DNA of 64,000 bases, taken from NCBI RefSeq assembly GCF_014287435.1, contig NZ_JACOPG010000005.1:62001-126000 (forward strand). Reading direction: 5' to 3'. The notes beneath the pieces are model-generated. The model searched no databases, was not told where the DNA came from, and was given only the letters and a program-made list of their open reading frames with translations. Position 1 is the first letter of the stretch. The number at the start of each line of letters is the position of its first letter. This DNA comes from Roseburia lenta. Lineage in GTDB: Bacteria; Bacillota; Clostridia; Lachnospirales; Lachnospiraceae. Position numbers and translations under genes: made by a program. Positions 45,228 to 54,653 of the stretch are shown here, in pieces.

Positions 45228-46037
45228 ATGGGAAAGCAGTTATATTTTGAGTGCGCAAGTGGTATCAGCGGGGATATGGCAGTGGCGGCACTGCTAGATC
45301 TGGGTGCACCGGAGGCACAACTGCAAGAGACACTTGCGACGCTTCCAATCACGGAAGCATATGAGATCAGGATCAGCCGGGTCAAAAAGTCGGGCTTGGA
45401 TACCTGCGATTTTGATGTAATTCTGCCAAAAGATCTGGATACCCACGATCACGACATGGCATATCTGTATGGACATCTGCAGGAAAAAAACACTGCCCAT
45501 GAACACCATACGCACCGCGGACCTAAAGAGATCGCAGCCATCTTTGATGCATCTGCCATGACGACAGGTGCAAAAGAGACCGCCCACCGCATTTTAGATA
45601 TTTTGACAGATGCGGAGGCAAAAGCACATGGCATCGCGCGTAACCAGGTGCATTTTCATGAAGTGGGGGCTGTGGACTCCATCGTGGATATTGCAGCCTT
45701 TGCCATTTGCTTTGACGCTTTATGCCGGAAATACGCAGTGAAGGACTGCATCGTAAAAGAGATCACGGAGGGCTGCGGCACGGTACGCTGTCAGCATGGG
45801 ATCTTACCGATCCCGGTTCCGGCAGTTGTCAATATTGCGGCAGCCGGAGGACTTCGTCTGCACATGACACAAGTGGCAGGAGAACTGGTCACGCCGACAG
45901 GGGCAGCCATAGCAGCAGCCGTAAAAACAAAAGACCAACTGCCTGCATCCTGTCAGATAGAGGCTGTTGGTCTTGGCGCAGGAAAGCGTGTCTATGAGAC
46001 AGCCGGCTTCCTGCGGGTATTTTTGTTGGATGATTAA
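45228..46037 (+). CDS. larC: Nickel-insertion protein LarC, N-terminal half only (LarC1)
   Basis: A 269-residue protein matching LarC1: YFECASGISGDM start, the His-rich nickel region (HDHDMAYL, HEHHTHR) and HFHEVGAVDSIVD, then EITEGCGTVRCQHG and PTGAAI. In Lactobacillus, LarC1 is joined to LarC2 by a ribosomal frameshift, and many Firmicutes encode both halves as one protein of about 400 residues. Here the stop at 46037 overlaps the convergent DUF4317 gene by 4 bp, so no LarC2 can follow in any frame. The frame is open from 45120, but AAAAGGAG before the ATG at 45228 decides the start. Confidence 0.9.
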   Translation: MGKQLYFECASGISGDMAVAALLDLGAPEAQLQETLATLPITEAYEIRISRVKKSGLDTCDFDVILPKDLDTHDHDMAYLYGHLQEKNTAHEHHTHRGPKEIAAIFDASAMTTGAKETAHRILDILTDAEAKAHGIARNQVHFHEVGAVDSIVDIAAFAICFDALCRKYAVKDCIVKEITEGCGTVRCQHGILPIPVPAVVNIAAAGGLRLHMTQVAGELVTPTGAAIAAAVKTKDQLPASCQIEAVGLGAGKRVYETAGFLRVFLLDD

Positions 46038-47263
46038 AAACTCATGGTCTCGCCGTTGATCTTGGCTTCCTCGTCCTCTTTCATAGGAATGACGAGGCAG
46101 CGCTTGCCATCGACGAAAGCCGTATGTATTTCTTCGACTTTCTCCGGTGTGACCTTTACGACAACATCAATATCGGTGCCGTCAGATGTGATGACACCGG
46201 CATCTTCTAATTTCTTGGTAAGATCTACGACTTTTTCCTGTAATTGTTTTTTCTCAACGCGGACTTCGTTGTTCTTGATCGCCTTGGCGTCCAAGAGTTC
46301 CTGCGCGTCCGGCAGGGTGTCCTCAAAGAAAGACTCATAGGAAGCCGTGATCTTTTCTGCCTTTGGCTCGGAAATGCCGGCATCGGTCAGGATCTCTGTG
46401 ATCATCTCCCCATCCAGAAGGATCGGTTCATCCTTATCGACTTTTTCTTTTTCTACTAAGATAAAATCATTCAGATTTTGCTGCACATCAAGGACGGTGT
46501 CCTTGGTCTCTTCGTCATCCGGCCCCAAGGTCTGTACGACCATGTTTTCAAAGGCATCGCGCTTCTGGGTCGCAGTGCGTTTTGTCCCGCAGCCAAGTCC
46601 GTTTGCCCAGAATTCCGCATGCGGTTCCTTGGCATTTTTGGTATAAACTAAGGTAGAGTGGATATCTGTGGCACGTCCGTTAAAGGCTGGAAAAAGAAAA
46701 GCGGTATCCGTAGGACCAACAACCCAGTCCCGGATTCTGGCACCGATGCGGTGCTCGCCTTCCAAATAGCCCAGCCCCGGCTTTGACAGAGCGACCGGAC
46801 AGATACAGCAAAGCAGGTATTCGTAGACTTCGTCCGACTCGTCCATTGCCAGTTCATCCGTTCCCTTGAGAGGAACATCATAGACATCATAATATAAGGT
46901 GATGAGATAATTGCCGACATAATCATAAGAATCAATAATAAGATCATAATAGGTGTCGAGCAGGGCATCATCCTCTAACTTACTGGCACGCAGAGCCATC
47001 AGGATCTGCTGCCTGCCGCCAACGGCTTCCTCATCGATCGGAAACTCGAGTTCCAAAAGATTGTTTCCAAGGGTACCGGAGAGTGCTTTTCCGGCGATCT
47101 CCAAGTATTTGTAGAACTCGTCCTCCTCCAGATTTAAGAATTTCTGGGAAAAGGTGACTAATTTATTCTTTTCAGCATCGACATAGCAGCCGCACATGTG
47201 CTGAATGGTGCAACTTTCTTTTTTTAACCGACGTTTGATCTCTGCAACTTCTTTTTTATTCAT
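46034..47263 (-). CDS. DUF4317 family protein
   Basis: A 409-residue cytoplasmic protein of the DUF4317 family, starting MNKKEVAEIKRRLKKE and containing CTIQHMCGCYVD. It has an acidic middle and a helical coiled-coil region near residues 320-345 (EVRVEKKQLQEKVVDLTKKLED in pieces). The family is common in Lachnospiraceae and has no known function. GGAAAGGAATGC precedes the ATG, with a promoter at 47298-47325. It overlaps the end of larC by 4 bp on the opposite strand. Confidence 0.85.
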   Translation of the reverse strand: MNKKEVAEIKRRLKKESCTIQHMCGCYVDAEKNKLVTFSQKFLNLEEDEFYKYLEIAGKALSGTLGNNLLELEFPIDEEAVGGRQQILMALRASKLEDDALLDTYYDLIIDSYDYVGNYLITLYYDVYDVPLKGTDELAMDESDEVYEYLLCCICPVALSKPGLGYLEGEHRIGARIRDWVVGPTDTAFLFPAFNGRATDIHSTLVYTKNAKEPHAEFWANGLGCGTKRTATQKRDAFENMVVQTLGPDDEETKDTVLDVQQNLNDFILVEKEKVDKDEPILLDGEMITEILTDAGISEPKAEKITASYESFFEDTLPDAQELLDAKAIKNNEVRVEKKQLQEKVVDLTKKLEDAGVITSDGTDIDVVVKVTPEKVEEIHTAFVDGKRCLVIPMKEDEEAKINGETMSF

Positions 47264-47297
47264 AATGCATTCCTTTCCAAATTTGTGAGCACTTCTT

Positions 47298-47325
47298 ATT
47301 ATATCGAAAAAAAGAAGTCGTGCAA
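47298..47325 (-). promoter_or_regulatory. Sigma-A promoter of the DUF4317 gene
   Basis: On the minus strand, TTGCAC (47320-47325) and TATAAT (47298-47303) are 16 bp apart. Confidence 0.65.
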
Positions 47326-47329
47326 CACC

Positions 47330-47358
47330 TTGATTTTCACACTTTAGTGAGGTAAAAT
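47330..47358 (+). promoter_or_regulatory. Sigma-A promoter of asnS
   Basis: TTGATT (47330-47335) and TAAAAT (47353-47358) are 17 bp apart, ending about 42 bp before the asnS ATG. The leader is too short to hold a T-box. Confidence 0.7.
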
Positions 47359-47400
47359 AAGGAATAGTTTTGTACGATAGATTTTGGAGGAATTAGGAAA

Positions 47401-48783
47401 ATGATCAACATTAGAGATTTACATCATAACTACAAAGATTATGATGGCAAGGTCGTCACCATTGGAGGATGGGTTCGCAGTATCCGTGATTCAAAGACAT
47501 TTGGATTCATGGTCGTAAATGACGGTACTTTCTTTGAGCCTGTGCAGGTGGTTTACGCAGATAAATTAGACAACTTTGAGACCATCTGCAAGTTGAATGT
47601 AGGTGCAGCCGTGATCGTGACTGGTCAGGTCAAGGTTACACCGGAGATGAAGCAGCCATTTGAGATCCATGCCGATGAAGTCGTGATCGAGGGCGAGTCT
47701 ACACCGGATTATCCATTGCAGAAAAAGCGTCATTCTTTTGAGTATTTGAGAACTATCAGCCATTTACGCCCGAGAACCAATACTTTTCAGGCAGTTTTTC
47801 GTGTGCGTTCTCTGACAGCATATGCTATCCACAAGTTTTTCCAGGAGAGAGATTTTGTCTATGTGCACACACCACTCATTACCGGTAGTGACTGTGAGGG
47901 CGCAGGCGAGATGTTCCAGGTCACCACTATGGATCTAAGCAATGTGCCGACTAAGGATGGCAAGGTGGATTATTCACAGGATTTCTTTGGTAAGCCGACC
48001 AACCTTACTGTGAGTGGACAGTTAAATGGTGAGACTTATGCCATGGCATTTAAGAATATCTATACTTTTGGACCGACTTTCAGAGCGGAGAATTCCAACA
48101 CGACCCGTCATGCAGCAGAGTTCTGGATGATCGAGCCGGAGATCGCTTTTGCAGATCTGACAGACGATATGATGCTTGCTGAGAGCATGTTAAAATATGT
48201 GATCTCTTATGTGCTGGAGCATGCACCGGAAGAGATGGCTTTCTTCAACCAGTTCGTTGACAAGGGACTGATCGAGCGTCTGGAGCATGTGGTTAATTCT
48301 GATTTTGGACGCATCACTTATACAGATGCGATCACAGAATTGGAAAAGCACAACGATGAATTTGACTATAAGGTATATTGGGGATGCGACTTGCAGACAG
48401 AGCATGAACGCTATCTGACCGAAAAGATCTTTAAGCGTCCGGTCTTTGTGACCGATTATCCAAAGGAGATCAAGGCCTTTTATATGAAATTAAATGAGGA
48501 CGGCAAGACTGTTGCTGCCATGGATTGTCTGGTACCGGGTATCGGCGAGATCATCGGCGGCAGCCAGAGAGAAGATGATTATGAGGTCTTAAAGAACCGT
48601 ATGGCTGAGTGTGGTCTGAAGGAAGAAGATTATGAGTTCTATCTGGATCTTCGTAAGTATGGATCCGCACGTCATGCCGGATTTGGTCTTGGATTTGAGA
48701 GATGCGTTATGTATCTGACCGGAATGGGCAACATCCGTGACGTGATCCCGTTCCCAAGAACCGTAGGAAACTGCGATCTATAA
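47401..48783 (+). CDS. asnS: Asparaginyl-tRNA synthetase
   Basis: A 460-residue class IIb synthetase. It has an OB-fold anticodon-binding domain (1 to about 105), then motif 1, motif 2 ([21 protein letters not shown] in pieces) and motif 3 ([15 protein letters not shown]). It charges tRNA-Asn with asparagine. GGAGGAATTAGG precedes the ATG. asnA downstream makes the amino acid, so synthesis and use of asparagine are encoded side by side. A hairpin separates the two. Confidence 0.96.
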   Translation: MINIRDLHHNYKDYDGKVVTIGGWVRSIRDSKTFGFMVVNDGTFFEPVQVVYADKLDNFETICKLNVGAAVIVTGQVKVTPEMKQPFEIHADEVVIEGESTPDYPLQKKRHSFEYLRTISHLRPRTNTFQAVFRVRSLTAYAIHKFFQERDFVYVHTPLITGSDCEGAGEMFQVTTMDLSNVPTKDGKVDYSQDFFGKPTNLTVSGQLNGETYAMAFKNIYTFGPTFRAENSNTTRHAAEFWMIEPEIAFADLTDDMMLAESMLKYVISYVLEHAPEEMAFFNQFVDKGLIERLEHVVNSDFGRITYTDAITELEKHNDEFDYKVYWGCDLQTEHERYLTEKIFKRPVFVTDYPKEIKAFYMKLNEDGKTVAAMDCLVPGIGEIIGGSQREDDYEVLKNRMAECGLKEEDYEFYLDLRKYGSARHAGFGLGFERCVMYLTGMGNIRDVIPFPRTVGNCDL

Positions 48784-48794
48784 TTTTGGCAGTG

Positions 48795-48824
48795 ACTGTG
48801 CATATGCGAAAGCGTGTGCACAGT
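48795..48824 (+). promoter_or_regulatory. Hairpin between asnS and asnA
   Basis: ACTGTGCATATG and CGTGTGCACAGT pair over 12 bp with two G-T pairs around a CGAAAG loop. No real T-run follows. It lies 30 bp before the asnA ATG, and could be a weak terminator or an mRNA processing site. Confidence 0.6.
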
Positions 48825-48853
48825 TTGAATTGTGGAAGGGAAGGAAGATAGAA

Positions 48854-49864
48854 ATGAGCAAAATGTATATCCCGGAGGATTATGTGCCGGCTCTGAATTT
48901 AAAAGAGACACAGATCGCCATCAAAGAGGTCAAGGATTTCTTTCAGAGACAGATCACGGCAGAACTCAACCTGCATCGTGTATCTGCGCCGCTTTTTGTC
49001 ACACCGGAATCCGGTCTGAATGACAACTTAAATGGTGTGGAGCGTCCGGTTGCCTTTGGTATCAAGGAGCAGGATGACCGCGAGGTCGAGGTCGTACATT
49101 CTTTGGCAAAATGGAAGAGAATGGCACTGGGGCGTTATGGCTTTTCTGTAGGGGAAGGCTTATATACGGATATGAACGCCATCCGTCGTGATGAGGATAC
49201 CGACAATATCCATTCCATCTATGTCGATCAGTGGGATTGGGAAAAGATCATCACCAAAGACCAGCGCAATGTACAAACTTTGCAAAGCGTTGTTAAGTCT
49301 GTATATGATGCTCTCCGCGTGACGGAAAAGTACATGGCAAACAAATATGATTACATAGAATGCATTTTGCCGGAACAGATCTTCTTTATCACTTCGCAGG
49401 AACTGGAGGATATGTATCCGGACAATACGCCAAAGGAGAGAGAGTACAAGATCTGCAAACTGCATGGTGCGGTCTTTATCTCACAGATCGGTGGCAAACT
49501 GGCATCCGGGGAAAAGCATGATGGACGTGCGCCGGATTATGATGACTGGTCCTTAAACGGCGACATTCTGGTCTACTATCCGATGACGGATATTGCACTG
49601 GAATTATCCTCTATGGGTATCCGTGTGGATGAGGATTCGCTAGTCAGCCAGTTGGAATTGGCTGGCTGCAAAGAGCGCCTGGAATTGCCTTTCCAGAAAG
49701 CCGTATACGAGAAAAAACTGCCTTATACCATTGGTGGAGGTATCGGACAGTCCCGTATCTGTATGTTCTTCCTGCGCAAGGCACACATCGGTGAGGTACA
49801 GGTATCTGTATGGCCACAGGAAGATATCGATTATGCCAAGAGCAGAGGTGTTATTATTTTATAG
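48854..49864 (+). CDS. asnA: Aspartate-ammonia ligase (asparagine synthetase A)
   Basis: A 336-residue AsnA that makes asparagine from aspartate, ammonia and ATP. It is structurally related to class II synthetases. It has LHRVSAPLFV, VVHSLAKWKRMALG and the C-terminal GGGIGQSRICMFFL. The frame opens at a TTG at 48830, but AAGGAAG before the ATG at 48854 and the start MSKMYIPEDYVPAL fit the family. It follows asnS on the same strand. Confidence 0.95.
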   Translation: MSKMYIPEDYVPALNLKETQIAIKEVKDFFQRQITAELNLHRVSAPLFVTPESGLNDNLNGVERPVAFGIKEQDDREVEVVHSLAKWKRMALGRYGFSVGEGLYTDMNAIRRDEDTDNIHSIYVDQWDWEKIITKDQRNVQTLQSVVKSVYDALRVTEKYMANKYDYIECILPEQIFFITSQELEDMYPDNTPKEREYKICKLHGAVFISQIGGKLASGEKHDGRAPDYDDWSLNGDILVYYPMTDIALELSSMGIRVDEDSLVSQLELAGCKERLELPFQKAVYEKKLPYTIGGGIGQSRICMFFLRKAHIGEVQVSVWPQEDIDYAKSRGVIIL

Positions 49865-49882
49865 AAAGCATGGGGAAAGACT

Positions 49883-50179
49883 ATGAGCAAAAAAATTCGC
49901 AGTGAAGAGATGGACCGCCTTTTGGAAGGTATCCTTCTTTTGAAAGACAAGGAAGAAGCATATCAGTTCTTTGAGGATTTATGTACGGTCAATGAAATGG
50001 TATCTTTGTGCCAGCGTTTTTCTGTTGCGGCAATGCTTCGTCAGGAAAAGACCTATCTGGACATTGCTGAGCAGACAGGGGCATCTACAGCGACGATCAG
50101 CCGCGTGAACCGTGCCCTCAATTATGGCAATGACGGTTACGATATGGTGTTGCGCCGTCTGGAAGAAGCAGGAGAGTAA
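49883..50179 (+). CDS. YerC/YecD family TrpR-related DNA-binding protein
   Basis: A 98-residue protein of the TrpR/YerC superfamily. The helix-turn-helix spans about residues 55-80 (TYLDIAEQTGASTATISRVNRAL in pieces). In Firmicutes the family is often near housekeeping genes and its target operator is unknown. It lies 18 bp after asnA, so it could respond to amino-acid state and act on asnS/asnA. That link is inference from position. The next gene starts 3 bp after its stop. Confidence 0.88.
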   Translation: MSKKIRSEEMDRLLEGILLLKDKEEAYQFFEDLCTVNEMVSLCQRFSVAAMLRQEKTYLDIAEQTGASTATISRVNRALNYGNDGYDMVLRRLEEAGE

Positions 50180-50182
50180 AAG

Positions 50183-50818
50183 ATGCAGTCAGAAATGCGA
50201 AAATCGCTGAATTTGATATTGAAGCAGTTCTCAGAACTTGATTATGTGCACCCGGAAGACATACCCAACATCGATCTATATGTCGATCAGGTCACGACCT
50301 TTATCGAGTCGCAGTTGTCGTCCTTAAAGCGTGATGAGGATGAAAAGATCCTGACCAAGACCATGATCAACAATTACACCAAGAATCATGTCTTGCCGTC
50401 ACCGGACAAGAAGAAGTATTCCAAGGATCATGTGTTGACGCTGATCCTGATTTACTATCTCAAGAGTTTTCTGTCGATCAAGGATATCCAGACCCTCTTG
50501 GAGCCGATCACAGACAAATACTTTGGCACGGAGTCAGAACTGTCTTTTTATGAATTGTACGAAGAACTGGTGGCGCAGGGCAATGGACAGTCCAAGGCAT
50601 TGATCAAGGATGTGATCGCCAAATATAATGCCATGCAAAATGCTTTTTCCGATGCGCCGGAGGAAGATCAGGAGTTCTTGCGTAACTTTGGTTTTATCTG
50701 TATGCTGAGTTTTGATGTCTATATCAAAAAGATGATGATCGAGACTTTGATCGATTTTAACAGTCAGCAGAGAAAAGCGGCAGCCGATCAGGCGAAGGAG
50801 AAAAAGGATAAATCATAA
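50183..50818 (+). CDS. DUF1836 family protein
   Basis: A 211-residue cytoplasmic protein with the DUF1836 domain (about 20-140: MINNYTKNHVL, KKYSKDHVLTLILIYYLK). The domain resembles a MerR-like winged helix-turn-helix with an extended helical C-terminus. Its function is unknown. It ends in a Lys-rich tail. It is 3 bp after the YerC-like gene and precedes a palindromic terminator, so it closes the asnS-asnA-yerC unit. Confidence 0.85.
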   Translation: MQSEMRKSLNLILKQFSELDYVHPEDIPNIDLYVDQVTTFIESQLSSLKRDEDEKILTKTMINNYTKNHVLPSPDKKKYSKDHVLTLILIYYLKSFLSIKDIQTLLEPITDKYFGTESELSFYELYEELVAQGNGQSKALIKDVIAKYNAMQNAFSDAPEEDQEFLRNFGFICMLSFDVYIKKMMIETLIDFNSQQRKAAADQAKEKKDKS

Positions 50819-50830
50819 ATCAGGCAATGC

Positions 50831-50868
50831 ATAAGCCCGGAGGTCATATGACCTCCGGGCTTATTTTA
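50831..50868. terminator. Bidirectional terminator, 34-bp perfect palindrome
   Basis: ATAAGCCCGGAGGTCAT is followed directly by its reverse complement, then TTTATC. It lies between convergent DUF1836 and lipase genes and can serve both. Confidence 0.9.
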
Positions 50869-50897
50869 TCATACATATCTTAGGTTAAAAATAGTGA

Positions 50898-51740
50898 CTA
50901 ATTATTGACGGTAACCGGTGAATAATAGAAACGGGTCGTTGCCATATTCAGTGTCAGTGTAGCCCCACCGTTCTTGGTGCCTGTTACGTCATATGCGCCC
51001 CAGACATCGGCACGATTGTAACTTTCGCAATGTGCACCAAGCAGGTTGGTGCCGTAGTTGCCGCTCTCCTTATTGAGTCCGGCAGACTGCCAAACGATAT
51101 TGGTAAAGGTCGTCAAACTGAGATATGGTACCGGATCGGATGTGTCACCCAGACGTTTTACGGTGCCTTCTCTCTGGAAACCGTTGATCAAAGGAGAACC
51201 AAAGGTCACGGTGTTTAAGACATTGTAGTTCTTTTTGATGGTGCTGTCCGCAGCAACCTGCTGTGCGACCATACCGCCTAAACTGTGTCCGGTAACGACA
51301 AGGTTGGACCCCTTTGGAACGTTGGAAACGATAGCGTTTCTGACATTCTGGATGTATTTGTTGTCCTGCTCAAAGCCGACCAGAAGATCTGTCCAGTAAC
51401 CGGTGGACTGATTTTTGACATCAGTATCCGTACCGGATAAGGCGATGACATAGACTGCCTTGGATGACTTTTTGCCAAACCATTTCTTTGTTGTCAAAGT
51501 GCCCTGTGTGATGGAGAAAGGTCCCTGATGCTGTGGCTGGTTACATGCATAACCCAACTGCACGAAACGGGAAAGTTCGGATGCATTGGTGTAGGTGTAA
51601 GTACCACGGGATGCCAACTGCTGATAGGTGGCATTAACGAGAGCCGTGTTGGAATCGGAAGCGAATACCGTGCCGCCGAATGCCATGGCAAGAACGAGTG
51701 ACAGTGCCAGAATACGTCTGACTTTTGTAAATCTTTTCAT
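50898..51740 (-). CDS. Secreted class 3-type lipase
   Basis: A 280-residue protein with a Sec signal peptide (KRFTKVRRILAL, hydrophobic core to about residue 26, FA-S junction). The alpha/beta hydrolase nucleophile elbow is GHSLGG near residue 153. An Asp in GDTSDPVPYL and a His in LGAHCESYNR complete a likely triad. It should hydrolyse lipids or acyl esters outside the cell. The frame opens at 51794, but AGGGGG 7 bp before the ATG at 51740 and the signal peptide fix the start. It is a single gene that converges with DUF1836. Confidence 0.88.
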   Translation of the reverse strand: MKRFTKVRRILALSLVLAMAFGGTVFASDSNTALVNATYQQLASRGTYTYTNASELSRFVQLGYACNQPQHQGPFSITQGTLTTKKWFGKKSSKAVYVIALSGTDTDVKNQSTGYWTDLLVGFEQDNKYIQNVRNAIVSNVPKGSNLVVTGHSLGGMVAQQVAADSTIKKNYNVLNTVTFGSPLINGFQREGTVKRLGDTSDPVPYLSLTTFTNIVWQSAGLNKESGNYGTNLLGAHCESYNRADVWGAYDVTGTKNGGATLTLNMATTRFYYSPVTVNN

Positions 51741-51941
51741 GATTAACCCCCTTACATGAAATGTGATGATCGCTGACTTACGGACGGCGATCATGTTTCA
51801 ATAAAAACCCTATACACATATTGTAGAATGGAAACTCTTTTGCAACAACAGGTTTATCGACAAAAAAGTCACCAAAATTTGAAATCCTAATTTATAAAAA
51901 ATGATGGTAAAAAAGTGGGGAGTGAATCTGGGGCTGACTTA

Positions 51942-51950
51942 TGGTATAAT
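51942..51950 (+). promoter_or_regulatory. Extended -10 promoter of pcrA
   Basis: TGGTATAAT (51942-51950) is an extended -10 with a perfect TATAAT. The -35 region is poor (GTGAAT), as expected for extended -10 promoters. It is about 80 bp before the pcrA ATG. Confidence 0.6.
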
Positions 51951-52029
51951 GCTAAAGAATGTTGAAAAATCAAGGGAAATCGGAAACTTTGCAACAGGTG
52001 TTGCAAAAAATTATTATAGGAGAAATGGC

Positions 52030-54267
52030 ATGAATACATACGATTCGTTAAATGAACAGCAGAAACTGGGCGTTTTTACTACAGAAGGACCGGTGCTAAT
52101 TTTAGCAGGTGCTGGCTCGGGCAAGACCAGAGTTTTGACCCACCGTGTGGCATATCTGATCGAGGAAAAAGGTGTCGCACCATATCATATTATGGCGATC
52201 ACTTTTACCAACAAGGCAGCGGGCGAGATGCGTGAGCGTATTGATTCCATGATCGGCATGGGATCGGAGAGTATCTGGGTATCGACTTTCCATTCTTCTT
52301 GTGTACGGATCCTACGTCGGTTCGCGGATCGTCTTGGCTATGATAATTCATTTACCATTTATGATACGGATGATTCCAAGACCCTGATGAAGGATATATG
52401 CAAACGTCTGGAGATCGACACGAAGATGTATAAGGAAAAAACATTTTTGAATGTCATTTCTTCTGCCAAGAATGAATTGATCTCACCGGAGGAATTTGCA
52501 CAAAATGCAATCGGCGATTTCAATAAGACCAGACAGGCACAGGTTTATCGTGAATATCAGGCGAGACTAAAGGCAAACAATGCCATGGATTTTGATGATC
52601 TGATCATGAAGACGGTGGAACTTTTGAAATTTGACACAGAAGTGCGCAATTTTTATCAGGAAAAGTTTCAATATATTATGGTGGATGAATACCAGGATAC
52701 CAATACGGCGCAGTTTGAGTTGGTGCGGCTTTTGGCATCCGGCAGGGAAAATCTCTGCGTTGTCGGTGATGATGACCAGTCCATTTACAAGTTCCGTGGG
52801 GCAAATATTTACAATATTTTAAATTTTGAAAAACATTATCCCAATGCGACTGTCATCAAACTGGAGCAGAATTATCGGTCGACAGCAAATATCTTAAATG
52901 CGGCAAACGGCGTGATCGCCAACAATCGGGGGCGTAAAGAAAAGCGGCTCTGGACAGAGTCCGGGGATGGAGAAAAGATCTATTTCCAGCAGTTTGACAG
53001 TGCTTATGAGGAAGCAGATTTTATCGCGAGAGATATTGCAGCTCGCGTGCGCCGCAGTGAATACCAGTATGGGGATTGTGCGATCCTCTATCGTACCAAT
53101 GGGCAGTCCCGTATGCTGGAAGAAAAACTCATCATGTCGGGCATCCCTTACAAGATCGTTGGCGGGGTTAATTTCTATGCCAGACGCGAGGTCAAGGATC
53201 TTTTGAGTTATATGAAGGTGGTCGATAATGCGCAGGATGATCTGGCAGTCCAGCGTATCATCAATGTGCCAAAGCGTGGCATTGGGGCGACCAGCATCGG
53301 CAAGGCGAGCGATTATGCCTATCGGATGGGACTCAATCTTTTTGAGGCGCTTGAGCGGGCGGAGGAGATCCCGACTTTAGGACGTGCCGCAGGAAAGATC
53401 GCACCTTTTGTAGATCTGATCCATCACTTCCGTAAGGTGTGTGCCAATGAGGGGCTGTCAGCACTTTTACAGGAGATCATAACAGAGACCGGCTATGTCG
53501 AGGAACTGAAAGTGGAAGGCACGGACGAGGCACAGGCGCGTATCGAAAATATCGACGAATTGATCACCAAGGTGGTTTCCTATGAGCAGGAGACAGATGA
53601 GCCGACCCTGAGTGGATTTTTAGAGGAAGTGGCTCTGGTTGCGGATATCGACTCTCTGGATGACGACGGATCTTATGTGGTCCTTATGACACTGCACAGT
53701 GCCAAGGGATTGGAGTTCCCGAATGTCTATCTTTCCGGCATGGAGGATGGTCTTTTCCCGTCCTATATGAGCATCACGGCGGATAATAGCGACGAGGAGA
53801 TCGAGGAGGAAAGACGGCTTTGTTATGTGGGTATCACCAGAGCAAAGGAGCGTCTGACCATTACCGGGGCGCGGATGCGTATGATGCGTGGCGAAACGCA
53901 GTATCATGGCATTTCGCGATTTGTAAAGGAAATCCCGGAAGATTTGATCCAGGGAAATACCTGGGAACCAAAGCCAAAGGATGATTTCTTTAGTGAGCGC
54001 CCGATGAGCAACCGGCAAAAAATGTGCAATATGAAAAAAACACCGCTGGCGGCGCAGACCTATCAGGCAGCCAAGGATTTTGGCACAAAGATCCAGAAAA
54101 ATTCGCTGGATTATGGCGAGGGAGACCGCGTGAAACATGTCAAATTTGGCGAGGGAACCGTAGTACAGATCAACGATGGCGGTCGTGATTTTGAGGTGAC
54201 GGTCGAGTTTGACGGAGCAGGACGTAAAAAAATGTTTGCATCCTTTGCAAAATTACAAAAAGTGTAA
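52030..54267 (+). CDS. pcrA: UvrD/PcrA-type ATP-dependent DNA helicase
   Basis: A 745-residue SF1A helicase. It has the Q motif LNEQQ, Walker A AGAGSGKT, motif II DEYQDTN, motif III GDDDQSIYKFRGA, motif IV QNYRST, motif V LMTLHSAKGLEF and motif VI CYVGITRAKERL. The C-terminal tail ends in a Tudor-like RNA polymerase binding domain (GDRVKHVKFGEG). It unwinds DNA in repair and plasmid replication. The frame opens at 51901, but AGGAG before the ATG at 52030 fits, and the first 43 codons overlap the promoter. Confidence 0.95.
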   Translation: MNTYDSLNEQQKLGVFTTEGPVLILAGAGSGKTRVLTHRVAYLIEEKGVAPYHIMAITFTNKAAGEMRERIDSMIGMGSESIWVSTFHSSCVRILRRFADRLGYDNSFTIYDTDDSKTLMKDICKRLEIDTKMYKEKTFLNVISSAKNELISPEEFAQNAIGDFNKTRQAQVYREYQARLKANNAMDFDDLIMKTVELLKFDTEVRNFYQEKFQYIMVDEYQDTNTAQFELVRLLASGRENLCVVGDDDQSIYKFRGANIYNILNFEKHYPNATVIKLEQNYRSTANILNAANGVIANNRGRKEKRLWTESGDGEKIYFQQFDSAYEEADFIARDIAARVRRSEYQYGDCAILYRTNGQSRMLEEKLIMSGIPYKIVGGVNFYARREVKDLLSYMKVVDNAQDDLAVQRIINVPKRGIGATSIGKASDYAYRMGLNLFEALERAEEIPTLGRAAGKIAPFVDLIHHFRKVCANEGLSALLQEIITETGYVEELKVEGTDEAQARIENIDELITKVVSYEQETDEPTLSGFLEEVALVADIDSLDDDGSYVVLMTLHSAKGLEFPNVYLSGMEDGLFPSYMSITADNSDEEIEEERRLCYVGITRAKERLTITGARMRMMRGETQYHGISRFVKEIPEDLIQGNTWEPKPKDDFFSERPMSNRQKMCNMKKTPLAAQTYQAAKDFGTKIQKNSLDYGEGDRVKHVKFGEGTVVQINDGGRDFEVTVEFDGAGRKKMFASFAKLQKV

Positions 54268-54352
54268 GTGTTTTTCTGTGGTAATTGGGCAGAATAAATG
54301 CTATACTATGAGCAAATATAGTTGACACATTCATAGCAGGAGGAGAAGCCTT

Positions 54353-54649
54353 ATGATGAAAAAAGAAGATGTAATGGAATTGATCGATATGACAAAGTTG
54401 ACAAACATGATCAATGGTCTTAAGGACAAGGAGATCGTGGTAAAAGAAAAGCATACCATCAACTGGAAAAAGGTTGCCTGTGTGGTTGGTGTGATCGCCG
54501 CAGTGGCTGGGGTTGCCTATGCGATCTATCGTTATTTCAAGAAGGACTATGAAGATGAATTCATGGATGATTTTGATGATTGGGATGACGATGAAGATCT
54601 TTTTGAAGATGATGCAGAAGAAGATGTAGAGGATTTAGAGGAAGAGTAA
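54353..54649 (+). CDS. Small membrane protein with acidic tail
   Basis: A 98-residue protein of unknown function. A charged N-terminal helix is followed by KHTINWKK, one membrane helix (residues about 40-60, VACVVGVIAAVAGVAYAIY) and a C-terminal tail of about 35 residues that is nearly all Asp and Glu with Phe and Trp. The topology suggests a single-pass protein; which side carries the tail cannot be decided. AGGAGGAG precedes the ATG. It ends 4 bp before rlmD, so the two are co-transcribed. Confidence 0.75.
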   Translation: MMKKEDVMELIDMTKLTNMINGLKDKEIVVKEKHTINWKKVACVVGVIAAVAGVAYAIYRYFKKDYEDEFMDDFDDWDDDEDLFEDDAEEDVEDLEEE

Positions 54650-54653
54650 TAGA

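Noticed and set aside
47264..47400. T-box riboswitch before asnS
   Set aside because: The promoter is only about 40 bp from the start codon, leaving no space for a T-box, and no specifier or antiterminator motif is seen.
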